Part shown: one piece after another, positions 1-6,177 of the stretch
How positions within the stretch are numbered: position 1 is the stretch's first letter
Layout of the letters: each line of letters begins with the position of its first letter
Assembly: GCA_947471505.1 (NCBI GenBank)
Contig: CANIWM010000039.1
Location: 1-52,605, forward strand
DNA: 52,605 bases
DNA from: Chthoniobacteraceae bacterium
Lineage (GTDB): Bacteria > Verrucomicrobiota > Verrucomicrobiia > Chthoniobacterales > Chthoniobacteraceae
Direction of reading: 5' to 3'
Position numbers and translations under genes: made by a program
Notes under the pieces: model-generated
Databases searched by the model: none
What the model was told of the DNA's origin: nothing
The model's input: only the letters and a program-made list of their open reading frames with translations

Positions 1-143
1 CCCTCCCCACCCAAACAAAACGCGCTGATTTTCTAAAACAGCGACCGCGCAACCACCGCGCGCAGCATCATCGACCTGCCGCCACCGTGAAATCCAACCC
101 GCGCCGCTCCCCCTCGCCCTCAACCCTCAACTGCCGTTTTTAG
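1..143. other. Left window end, no gene seen
   Basis: I see no coding sequence here. The distal part (128-145) is an 18-bp terminal-repeat sequence, TCAACTGCCGTTTTTAGG, that is found again near the right end of the window as an inverted pair. The rest is C-rich and unremarkable. Confidence 0.5.
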
Positions 144-145
144 GA
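128..145. repeat. Terminal-repeat copy, left end of window
   Basis: TCAACTGCCGTTTTTAGG. Its reverse complement is at 52464-52481, and 16 of the 18 bases recur in this orientation at 52590-52605, the very end of the window. It directly abuts the truncated prenyltransferase-like reading frame, and the TAG inside it (141-143) is the in-frame stop just upstream of that fragment. This is consistent with the end of a small inverted-repeat element that inserted into a gene. Confidence 0.6.
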
Positions 146-416
146 TCAGCACGAAAAGGCCGACCTTTACGCATGGTACTACCACACGCAGGCGATGCTC
201 ATGTTTGGCAATTCCAGTTGGAAAAAATGGGAGGGGCTTTTCTCCCGCGAAGTCGTGAAATCCCAGTCGTCCGATGGAAGCTGGCCAGTGATGGCGAACC
301 CCGCGCATGGCAATCTGCAAAAGGAAAGCAGCACCACCGGCGCGACCTACCGGACGGCCCTCTGCGTGCTCATGCTGGAGTCTTACTACCGCTATCTACC
401 TGCCAACCGCGAGTGA
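144..416 (+). pseudogene. 3' fragment of prenyltransferase/squalene-cyclase-repeat gene
   Basis: The frame is open from 144 to the TGA at 414-416 and encodes about 90 residues. The fragment begins DQHEKADLYAWYYHTQAM and continues with a W-KKW motif, a DGSW motif and a closing TYRTALCVLMLESYYRYLP stretch. That pattern is typical of the last alpha/alpha-barrel repeats of the prenyltransferase/squalene-oxidase-repeat proteins common in Planctomycetes and Verrucomicrobia. No start or upstream domain exists: an in-frame TAG at 141-143 lies in the terminal-repeat sequence that abuts it. I infer that the gene was cut by a repeat-element insertion. An intact relative of the same broad fold is at 45171-46193 (-). 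The function of these proteins is unknown; the fold alone does not show terpene cyclisation. Confidence 0.6.
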
Positions 417-418
417 CC

Positions 419-577
419 TCACCGGCGCGAGCCATTGTAGGCCTTCGAGACCGCAGCGGCCCCATTGATATCCTCGTTCGCCTGCCAGACCATGTGGCGG
501 TAAAACTGCATGAGCCCTGCTGCACAGCCTGCAAAGAAGAGGATGAGTATTATTTTTTGGCTTAAAGAGTCGCGCAT
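419..577 (-). CDS. Small single-pass membrane protein (52 aa)
   Basis: An ATG at 577 opens a 52-codon frame ending in TGA at 419-421. The protein has a short charged N-terminus (MRDSLSQK), one hydrophobic segment (about residues 9-23, IILILFFAGCAAGLM) and a polar tail ending in RR. It starts 32 bp after the stop of the CAAX-protease homologue on the same strand, so the two are probably co-transcribed. I do not recognise a family. A short membrane partner of the protease is possible but is only inference. Codon use and the clean membrane-protein layout argue for a real gene despite its size. Confidence 0.5.
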   Translation of the reverse strand: MRDSLSQKIILILFFAGCAAGLMQFYRHMVWQANEDINGAAAVSKAYNGSRR

Positions 578-609
578 TGCTTACGGTAAAAGCAGATTGT
601 CCGCCACGC

Positions 610-1296
610 TCACCAGAAACCGAACTGCCCCGTCCGCAGAATGTAGATGCCAAGGCCGAGATTCGTTACTGCGTGTGCGACCACACAGGCCGCGAGGCTC
701 CGGGTGCGATAGGCGACGACATTGTAGAGGACGCTGGTGACGAGAGCGCCGCCCCAGTCTGCCATCTGGTGCTCAAAGCAAAACGCCACGGATACGATTC
801 CGAAAGACTTCCACGAGAAGGCCCCAAACGGAACGGACTGGAACTCATCCTTAATAAAAAACCGTAGCAAGAAACCTCTCCAGAACAGCTCTTCGACGAG
901 CGGCACCACGATTACCATTCGGAGCATCCGGGCGAGTACGTTCATCCAATAAGGCGCGCCATTTTCGCCGAAAAATGCGGGGTCGAAGCCGCTCAGCCGA
1001 GGCTCTGCGCCGAGCCAGACTTGCGGCGCGATCCAGAATACCAAGGCTAGAGCGCCAGCCAGTATCGCAATCGCCATCCCTCGCCATGGGCCGAGCGTAA
1101 CGAGCCCACGCCCGCGCCAGACGGCCACAACACACACGGCGCTCTGCACGGGGAAAACCCAGTATTTGGACCCGGTGAACGCCCAGTGACCAGAAAACGC
1201 CCCCAGTTTTCCGACGAGTTCCGTGAATAGCAGGAAGGCAAGAAACAGGAAAAACGGCCCAATATAAGCTCTTTCGTGAGGCGTGGTGCCGATCAT
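610..1296 (-). CDS. CAAX prenyl protease-related (CPBP) intramembrane protease
   Basis: This 228-residue polytopic membrane protein is predicted to be a glutamate-type intramembrane protease of the CPBP/ABI family. It has the three family motifs: EELFWR (E135, E136, R140), a histidine in FEHQMADW (H176), and HAVTN (H208, N212). The arrangement, ending in a LGIYILRTGQFGFW-like tail, matches the subgroup known as PEP-CTERM-associated CAAX protease-related proteins, which occurs in genomes with an exosortase sorting system. No exosortase or PEP-CTERM protein is visible in this window. The start at 1296 is 18 bp from the divergent start at 1315, so the promoters of the two operons must overlap the coding regions. 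The substrate is unknown. Confidence 0.8.
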   Translation of the reverse strand: MIGTTPHERAYIGPFFLFLAFLLFTELVGKLGAFSGHWAFTGSKYWVFPVQSAVCVVAVWRGRGLVTLGPWRGMAIAILAGALALVFWIAPQVWLGAEPRLSGFDPAFFGENGAPYWMNVLARMLRMVIVVPLVEELFWRGFLLRFFIKDEFQSVPFGAFSWKSFGIVSVAFCFEHQMADWGGALVTSVLYNVVAYRTRSLAACVVAHAVTNLGLGIYILRTGQFGFW

Positions 1297-1314
1297 TTCC
1301 GAGAATCAAAAATC

Positions 1315-1566
1315 ATGAGTGCGAACGAAACCAAGACATCCGAGCCAACGCCAGAGCAACTTTTAAAAATGCTCGATCTTCAGATGAGCAAGATGAGGAG
1401 CAAACGTGCGAACACCGAAAGCAAAGTGACCATACGCGTCGCGAGCATCCTACTCGTGCTCACGGTAGCCGCTGGTGCGTTGTTTTTTCTCATGACGATG
1501 CTGGAGGACCTGCGCTCGCAACGAGCTTCGGGAGTCCGAAATACCGTTATCAACGCGGAACGGTAA
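1315..1566 (+). CDS. Small single-TM protein leading the pilus operon
   Basis: An 83-residue protein with a polar, Lys/Arg-rich N-terminal half and one transmembrane segment at about residues 43-61 (ASILLVLTVAAGALFFLMT), followed by a short polar tail. It lies on the same strand as the PilM-like gene, 55 bp upstream, so it is probably the first gene of the pilus operon. I do not recognise a family. The start at 1315 (MSANETK) was preferred because a longer in-frame start at 1276 would overlap the divergent protease gene. Confidence 0.55.
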   Translation: MSANETKTSEPTPEQLLKMLDLQMSKMRSKRANTESKVTIRVASILLVLTVAAGALFFLMTMLEDLRSQRASGVRNTVINAER

Positions 1567-1621
1567 GTTTTCTCCAGAGCCACTACAATTCGGCACGCGC
1601 GCTGCTACTCTCAACCGTCAA

Positions 1622-2659
1622 ATGGCCAAAACCCTAACAACTGTAATCGGACTCGACATCGGACGCTATGCGCTGAAGTCGGTAGTCATGCAAAAGAAGA
1701 GTGCCGACCGATTTATGGTCACCAATTTTGCATCGCATGTCATTGACGACACTGTGGAACAAACGCCTGGAGAGCTTGGGCGGAACATCAAAGCCCTTCT
1801 CAAGCAAATGGGCGGTCGCGCTAAGGCTTGCGTCGCCGCAGTGTCTCACCCAGACGCGTTGCTCCGGCTCATCGACCAGCCCGAAACTCCGACGGATGTG
1901 CTCCGCAACGCGTTGAAGCTGAATGGGATGATGCTGCTCAATCAGGATACCAAAAGCTATGTGCTCGACTGTGATCTCATCCACACCAACGCGCCGGTAG
2001 AATCCAGCCAAGGGCCGCAAAAACGTTACCTTGTCGCTGGTCTCCCGCGGACCCATATCCATGAAATCGGCACGGCATTCCACGAAGGAGGGGCACCGCC
2101 GGTCGCCTCGCTGCAACTCGCACCAGTCGCCATCTTTAATGCGTTCGAATTTGCCCAAGAGGAAGTTTTCAATGAGCACCCGTTCTTCCTTTTAGATATC
2201 GGCCACAACAGCTCGACGATGATGGTCGGGGCCAAGCGAGAACTGGTCCTCATCCGCAATGTGGAATTTGGAGGGAAAGCACTCATAGAGACACTTTGCG
2301 GGCTAAGCGGGGAGGGTCGTCAGACCGTCATCCAAGCACTAGCCCAAGAAGACGAGGTGATGGTGGAAAATGCCCGCATGGCGCTCGTGGCGCTCACACG
2401 CGAAATCGGGAGCTCAATCGGGTTTTTCGAGGGCCGCCGAGAAGAGACCATCCGGCAAGTGTGGGTCTCCGGCGGGCTCGCCAAGAGCAAGACCATCCTT
2501 CGCGTTCTCGGCGAAGAACTGCACATGCCATGTGTCGCATGGAATGCGACTGAACGTTGCGAAATTAACGTCCCTGTCGCGAAACGAACCCTGTTCACCG
2601 AAGAGATGCTTGATCTGAGCGTCGCCTGCGGAGCCGCCACCGAAGCATTCAAAGGCTAG
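1622..2659 (+). CDS. pilM: PilM-like actin-fold pilus assembly protein
   Basis: 345 residues with the actin/FtsA-like ATPase layout of PilM: a phosphate-1-like motif near the N-terminus (GLDIGRYALKSV, about residues 9-20), a second acidic motif (LLDIGHNSSTMMV, about 197-209) and a late adenosine-type motif (VWVSGGLAKSK). PilM is a cytoplasmic protein that binds the N-terminus of PilN and couples the inner-membrane platform to the pilus or secretion motor. The order PilM-PilN-PilO-PilP-like in a compact run supports the assignment better than sequence identity alone. The system could be a type IV pilus or a related type II-like secretion apparatus. No PilQ, PilB, PilC or pilin is in the window. 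Confidence 0.8.
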   Translation: MAKTLTTVIGLDIGRYALKSVVMQKKSADRFMVTNFASHVIDDTVEQTPGELGRNIKALLKQMGGRAKACVAAVSHPDALLRLIDQPETPTDVLRNALKLNGMMLLNQDTKSYVLDCDLIHTNAPVESSQGPQKRYLVAGLPRTHIHEIGTAFHEGGAPPVASLQLAPVAIFNAFEFAQEEVFNEHPFFLLDIGHNSSTMMVGAKRELVLIRNVEFGGKALIETLCGLSGEGRQTVIQALAQEDEVMVENARMALVALTREIGSSIGFFEGRREETIRQVWVSGGLAKSKTILRVLGEELHMPCVAWNATERCEINVPVAKRTLFTEEMLDLSVACGAATEAFKG

Positions 2660-2672
2660 AATCCCGACCATT

Positions 2673-3323
2673 ATGGCATTACGAATCAATCTTTATCACG
2701 AAATCCAACTGGCTCGTAAACAACAGCGATACGACCCGCTCAAAATCTCCATGATCTGCCTGGGATTCGCAATCCTCTGCCTCGCTGGTTGGTATATTGT
2801 GAGGTATTGCGAAACGAACAAAGTCCGCGAACAGTACGCCGCAAATCAGGCGGAACTCGCGAAAATCACCCCTCAATCCGCGAAGGCGAAGCTCGACGAA
2901 GCGGAGCTGACGAAAACCATTCAATTGTCGAACGCCTTGACCAAGCGGATCGAAGGCAGGTTCTACTGGGCTCCGGTGATGGAAATCATCGGCCGAGTCA
3001 TCCCAAGGAATGTGCAGGTCGCCAGACTCAGCGGTGATCTGACTACTACCGAAACGTCCCGTCGTATAGGGATGTCTATTGATGGAGTCGCCGCCGGAGA
3101 ACATCCCCGGAAGGTCGCGGAAGACATCCGACTCGCGCTCATTGATGCATTCGGGCAAAAATTCACGGGCGTCACGGCCTCGTTCCGCTCTTTAGACGAC
3201 GGAACCGACCGGGTAAAACTTGATGGAGTCGATGTCGGAACAGTCCTTTATTCGATCAGCCTAAGTTTCGCCATCACCGGCGCAGATGATGCTACAACTC
3301 CACCCAATACTGCGAAACACTAA
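2673..3323 (+). CDS. pilN: PilN-like inner-membrane pilus platform protein
   Basis: 216 residues, starting 13 bp after pilM. A short cytoplasmic N-terminus contains the INLYHE segment, which resembles the PilM-binding INLLP-type motif of PilN. One TM segment (about residues 26-46) is followed by a periplasmic coiled-coil-like stretch (about 50-95) and a ferredoxin-like C-terminal domain. This is the bitopic layout of PilN/GspL-C proteins. It is inferred to heterodimerise with the PilO-like product of the next gene. Confidence 0.75.
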   Translation: MALRINLYHEIQLARKQQRYDPLKISMICLGFAILCLAGWYIVRYCETNKVREQYAANQAELAKITPQSAKAKLDEAELTKTIQLSNALTKRIEGRFYWAPVMEIIGRVIPRNVQVARLSGDLTTTETSRRIGMSIDGVAAGEHPRKVAEDIRLALIDAFGQKFTGVTASFRSLDDGTDRVKLDGVDVGTVLYSISLSFAITGADDATTPPNTAKH

Positions 3324-3329
3324 TTTCCC

Positions 3330-3881
3330 ATGACACTCAACAAGGACCAACAACAGAAGATCATGCTAGGGACGATGCTTATGTTCGGAATCATCTATGC
3401 GACGAATGAGTTTCTCCTGTCTCCGCTCGCTAATGACCGTGCGTCGCTCAAAGATGAGATGATGAAATCTGAGCCCCTGTTCCGTGAAATTCGGGGCCAA
3501 ATCGCCCGCACGCGTGGCCTCGAAATCGACGGCCCGGTTGCCAGCGCGACGATCGCGCAGGTCAATGCTTTGATCCCCGAAGGGGCCGCCATTGCATGGG
3601 GGCCTCCTAAAATCGCGGAATTCTTTAAGAGCAACGGCGTCGAGAAGGCGACCGCTCGGATGACGAACGAAATCCCAGAAAAGGAACTCGTCGGCTATCG
3701 TCGCCTCGTGTGGGTCATCGAAATCCCCAATGTCGATTTCGTCCCATTTGCGAACGCGCTCGCGAAATTCGAAAATACAGAACCCTTGTTTGAATGCACT
3801 GGATTCGAGGTCCAGGCATCCCGTGATCAAACAGGAACCCAGCGCGTCATCCTCAACGTTCAGAATCTCATCAAACTATGA
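3330..3881 (+). CDS. pilO: PilO-like inner-membrane pilus platform protein
   Basis: 183 residues, 6 bp downstream of pilN. A short N-terminus is followed by one hydrophobic segment (about residues 11-31), then a periplasmic region with a predicted helical part and an alpha/beta C-terminal domain (about 100-183). The size and position between PilN- and PilP-like genes fit PilO. The sequence is divergent, so the name rests largely on context. Its last codons overlap the next gene by 4 bp (ATGA), implying translational coupling. Confidence 0.65.
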   Translation: MTLNKDQQQKIMLGTMLMFGIIYATNEFLLSPLANDRASLKDEMMKSEPLFREIRGQIARTRGLEIDGPVASATIAQVNALIPEGAAIAWGPPKIAEFFKSNGVEKATARMTNEIPEKELVGYRRLVWVIEIPNVDFVPFANALAKFENTEPLFECTGFEVQASRDQTGTQRVILNVQNLIKL

Positions 3882-4381
3882 AACTTGCCAATATCGTGAC
3901 ACTCGCAGTCGTTCTAACAGGCATCATTTCTCAAGCGGGGGAGACGCCCAAGCAAGCGCCCTACGAACTAAAGACCCGCTCTTCGTTTTCTCTGGCCGCG
4001 GAAACGCGCTCGCCATTCTGGCCGGTTGGCTGGAAGCCCGCCGGGGCGGTGGAACCGTTGGGAACCGACACAGCTCCCGTCGTCGATACCGCACCCAAGT
4101 TTCAGCTTTCCAGCGAAAGCTTCACCGTCAGCAGCGTCCTCCTCGCAAACCCGGCGCTCGCCACCATAAATGGGCGCTCATTCGGTGAAGGCGAATACCT
4201 TCCCGTGATCTCAAATGATCAACGCCTGAAGGTTCAAGTTTACGCAATCCGCGAGCAGGGGGTCTGGCTTCGTCTCGATAATCAGCAGCCAATTCTTGTC
4301 CCTATGAGGCGAGGCGAGATTCGGCCAAAGTCGGCACCGCAGGTCAACCAAGAGTGGACCATCAAACTCACCAACAAATAA
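3878..4381 (+). CDS. Secreted PilP-position protein
   Basis: 167 residues with an N-terminal signal peptide (MKLANIVTLAVVLTGIISQA). A proline-rich linker follows, then a small beta domain (about residues 85-165) with a GEYLPV motif, a VRLDNQQPILVP-like hairpin and a WTIKL strand. This resembles the HR domain of PilP/GspC-type periplasmic proteins that connect the inner-membrane platform to the secretin. It is the last gene of the operon and ends 70 bp before a strong terminator. The PilP assignment is inferred from position and domain shape. It lacks an obvious lipobox. Confidence 0.5.
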   Translation: MKLANIVTLAVVLTGIISQAGETPKQAPYELKTRSSFSLAAETRSPFWPVGWKPAGAVEPLGTDTAPVVDTAPKFQLSSESFTVSSVLLANPALATINGRSFGEGEYLPVISNDQRLKVQVYAIREQGVWLRLDNQQPILVPMRRGEIRPKSAPQVNQEWTIKLTNK

Positions 4382-4450
4382 CCCTTTTCACCGCATAGGT
4401 GGGCGTCATTAATCGTTTCCAGAGAGGAACGAATGTCGCTGAAGCGTAAA

Positions 4451-4484
4451 AGCCGTGTCCTAGGGAAGGGACACGGTTTTTTTC
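4451..4484 (+). terminator. Rho-independent terminator after pilus operon
   Basis: A perfect 8-bp stem (CCGTGTCC at 4453-4460 with GGACACGG at 4469-4476) is followed by seven T residues. It lies between the convergent pilus operon and diacylglycerol kinase gene and ends immediately before the latter's stop codon, so it may act in both directions. Confidence 0.85.
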
Positions 4485-4486
4485 GT

Positions 4487-4882
4487 TTAAGCCCCGAGTA
4501 ATCGTGGCCCGAACACAATTCCGCCCACCACTGCCGCCGCCATCGCAGCGATCAGCACGGCTCCGGCAGCGACATCTTTAGCCCGACGGATGAGCGGGTC
4601 ATTTTCCTGGGTAATGCAATCTGCGAGTGCTTCGATGGCCGTATTCAACCCTTCCGCGATCCATACCGCCGCCATGGAAAGGACTAGGGCTGCCCACTCT
4701 CCGGCGGTCACTTTGAAAAAGAAGCCCGCCGTGATGACAGCGACCGTCGCAGCGAGGTGGATGAGCGCATTTCCCTGCGTGAGCACGAGCACCAAGATGC
4801 CGCGCCCCGCATACCCGAAGCTCCGAATCCGCGCCCAGAGAAAGCCGGGGCGTTTGTCGGAGTCGTCGCTCATCTCAGGCAC
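4487..4882 (-). CDS. dgkA: Prokaryotic diacylglycerol/undecaprenol kinase
   Basis: 131 residues (or 128 from the ATG at 4873). Three TM segments and the family signature WIAEGLNTAIEALADCI followed by AKDVAAGAVL identify the small DgkA-type integral membrane kinases. The family phosphorylates diacylglycerol or undecaprenol at the inner membrane and feeds phospholipid or cell-wall lipid carrier recycling. The two conserved Glu residues of the signature and the Asp of AKD are present. It is convergent with the pilus operon and shares the intervening terminator. Confidence 0.88.
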   Translation of the reverse strand: MPEMSDDSDKRPGFLWARIRSFGYAGRGILVLVLTQGNALIHLAATVAVITAGFFFKVTAGEWAALVLSMAAVWIAEGLNTAIEALADCITQENDPLIRRAKDVAAGAVLIAAMAAAVVGGIVFGPRLLGA

Positions 4883-4888
4883 TAAACG

Positions 4889-5071
4889 CTAGTGCTTTAC
4901 CGGCTCTGGGGCGTGTCCTGGGGCCGGGTGCGCATCGCCCGCCGGGTGCTCGGCGCTGGCGTGTAGCTTGTGCTGATAATGCTCCGGCAACTGGGTAGTC
5001 GGGAACTTCTCGCAGGCGCTGCTGACGAGCGCGGCGATGGTGGCGATGGAAAAAAGAGCGATCCGTTTCAT
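4889..5071 (-). CDS. Small putative lipoprotein (60 aa)
   Basis: 60 residues with a signal-peptide-like start (MKRIALFSIATIAALVSSAC) ending in a Cys that fits a weak lipobox (SSAC). It is followed by a polar, His/Pro/Ala-rich tail with seven histidines. The tail is low-complexity with no recognisable domain. The gene ends 6 bp upstream of the diacylglycerol kinase start on the same strand, so the two may be co-transcribed. The histidines might bind metal, but there is no evidence beyond composition. Confidence 0.55.
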   Translation of the reverse strand: MKRIALFSIATIAALVSSACEKFPTTQLPEHYQHKLHASAEHPAGDAHPAPGHAPEPVKH

Positions 5072-5113
5072 GTCGGCGAACGTAGCGACCGCGCGGGATT
5101 TGCCAAGCCCATA

Positions 5114-5168
5114 TACCCCGAAGGGGTTTCATCCGTGGCGCGCGTTTGGATGGAACCCCTCCGGGGTA
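5114..5168. repeat. Inverted repeat with ACCCC/GGGGT arms
   Basis: Imperfect arms at 5114-5134 and 5148-5168 read TACCCCGAAGGGGTTTCATC and, reverse complemented, TACCCCGGAGGGGTTCCATC. Each arm contains its own small palindrome around CCCC-RR-GGGG. Confidence 0.6.
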
Positions 5169-5188
5169 AATCATGTTTGGGCGCGGTT

Positions 5189-5224
5189 CCCAAGGTAGTC
5201 CCGATGAATCGGGACAACCTTGGG
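5189..5224. repeat. Hairpin CCCAAGGT...ACCTTGGG
   Basis: Arms CCCAAGGTAGTCCCGAT and ATCGGGACAACCTTGGG pair with a 2-nt loop and a single mismatch. There is no T-tract, so it is more likely a repeat element than a terminator. Confidence 0.6.
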
Positions 5225-5308
5225 CTGAGTGATGCAACGCCATCGGCGTAATGCGGCAGCGCGCACGCCTATGGGTCGGTGATTGCGCATTCGGGCGCGC
5301 AAGCGGGT

Positions 5309-5418
5309 CGTTGCTGCGGCGCCCCGCCGCAGGTGGTGCCAGCGGCGCCTCGCCGCCTAGGCGGCCATTGCGACGGGGCGTCGCAGGCACCACCTGCGAC
5401 GAGGGCGTCGCAGCAACG
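5309..5418. repeat. Long GC-rich inverted repeat
   Basis: Left arm blocks at 5309-5320 (CGTTGCTGCGGC) and 5329-5340 (GCAGGTGGTGCC) pair with 5386-5397 and 5407-5418 around a roughly 45-bp centre that is itself GC-rich and partly palindromic. The repeat is framed by two copies of a 23-bp sequence at 5269-5291 and 5457-5480. Confidence 0.6.
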
Positions 5419-5456
5419 GCGCTGCACCTTCGGTGCTCCCGCACACTCGCGCATGG

Positions 5457-6050
5457 CTATGGGTCGGTGATTTGCGCATTTGGAAGCGCGGCCTTCAGCG
5501 ATGCGACGCTTTCCTTCGTCAGCCCCGTGCAGCCTTTGAGATAGACGTCTCGCAGCGCGGGAAGGTTCTTGAGCGCGTCCACATTCGCAAGCCCGATGCC
5601 ACCATTGAGACTGCCCCGTTCCAAATCCGAGAAGTTCCTAAGGGCATCCACATTTGTCAGCCTCGTGCAGCCAACGAGACCGATCCCTTGCAATCTGATG
5701 AGGGGTCTTAGGGCGGAGAGGTCGCGCAATGTGGCTGCGTTAATGATACTCAGGGTTTTCGGATTCAGCCGATGTACGATGGCGACGTGCTGCTCGAACT
5801 CTTCGCTCGTCGGGATCATCAATATTACAACCCCATCCAGCCACGTCTCTTTCTTAAAAGCCGCCTTCCAGTTCCACCGAATCTCTTCGCTTGGGTCGGT
5901 GTATCGCACCGTCCACCCCAGCGCCGCTGCCTCCTTGAGCGCAGCGCGGAAGGCGTATTGGGTCCACCCGGCGTATGCGAGGAACCCGGCGGCGAGGACG
6001 AGCCAGCGTTGGAGGTGCCAGTTGCGGCGCGGCGGTGTGGCGGTGGTCAT
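5457..6050 (-). CDS. Membrane-anchored leucine-rich-repeat protein, paralogue 1
   Basis: 197 residues starting at the ATG at 6050 (MTTATPPRRNWHLQRW). That start matches the start of the paralogue at 38227-38979. A single N-terminal TM segment (about residues 17-32) precedes a domain containing KAAFKKETWLDGV and HVAIVHRLNPKTL. About three irregular 23-residue LRR units of the form LTNVDALRNFSDLERGSLNG follow. The unit consensus (L-x-N-V-D-A-L-x-x-L-x-x-L-x-x-x-x-L-x-x-C-x-G) is close to cysteine-containing or bacterial LRR types used for protein binding. The function is unknown. The sequence of its stop region is duplicated 188 bp downstream. It diverges from the CotH-family gene. Confidence 0.75.
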   Translation of the reverse strand: MTTATPPRRNWHLQRWLVLAAGFLAYAGWTQYAFRAALKEAAALGWTVRYTDPSEEIRWNWKAAFKKETWLDGVVILMIPTSEEFEQHVAIVHRLNPKTLSIINAATLRDLSALRPLIRLQGIGLVGCTRLTNVDALRNFSDLERGSLNGGIGLANVDALKNLPALRDVYLKGCTGLTKESVASLKAALPNAQITDP

Positions 6051-6177
6051 GGGGGAGGCGTAGGGGTTTTTGGGCTGGAGCGCAATGTTTGGCGTGGGGC
6101 TGGCGGGAGCAGCCCGGCAACGTCGCGCTTCACAATTCTCTAATTCGCGCCGAAGGTCCGGCGATTTCATCGAGCAC

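Larger units (their letters stand above)
5072..5456. other. Palindrome-rich intergenic region
   Basis: No gene is seen in these 385 bp. They hold three separate inverted repeats (5114-5168, 5189-5224, 5309-5418) and a direct-repeat copy (5269-5291) of the 3' end of the adjacent LRR gene. Confidence 0.6.
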
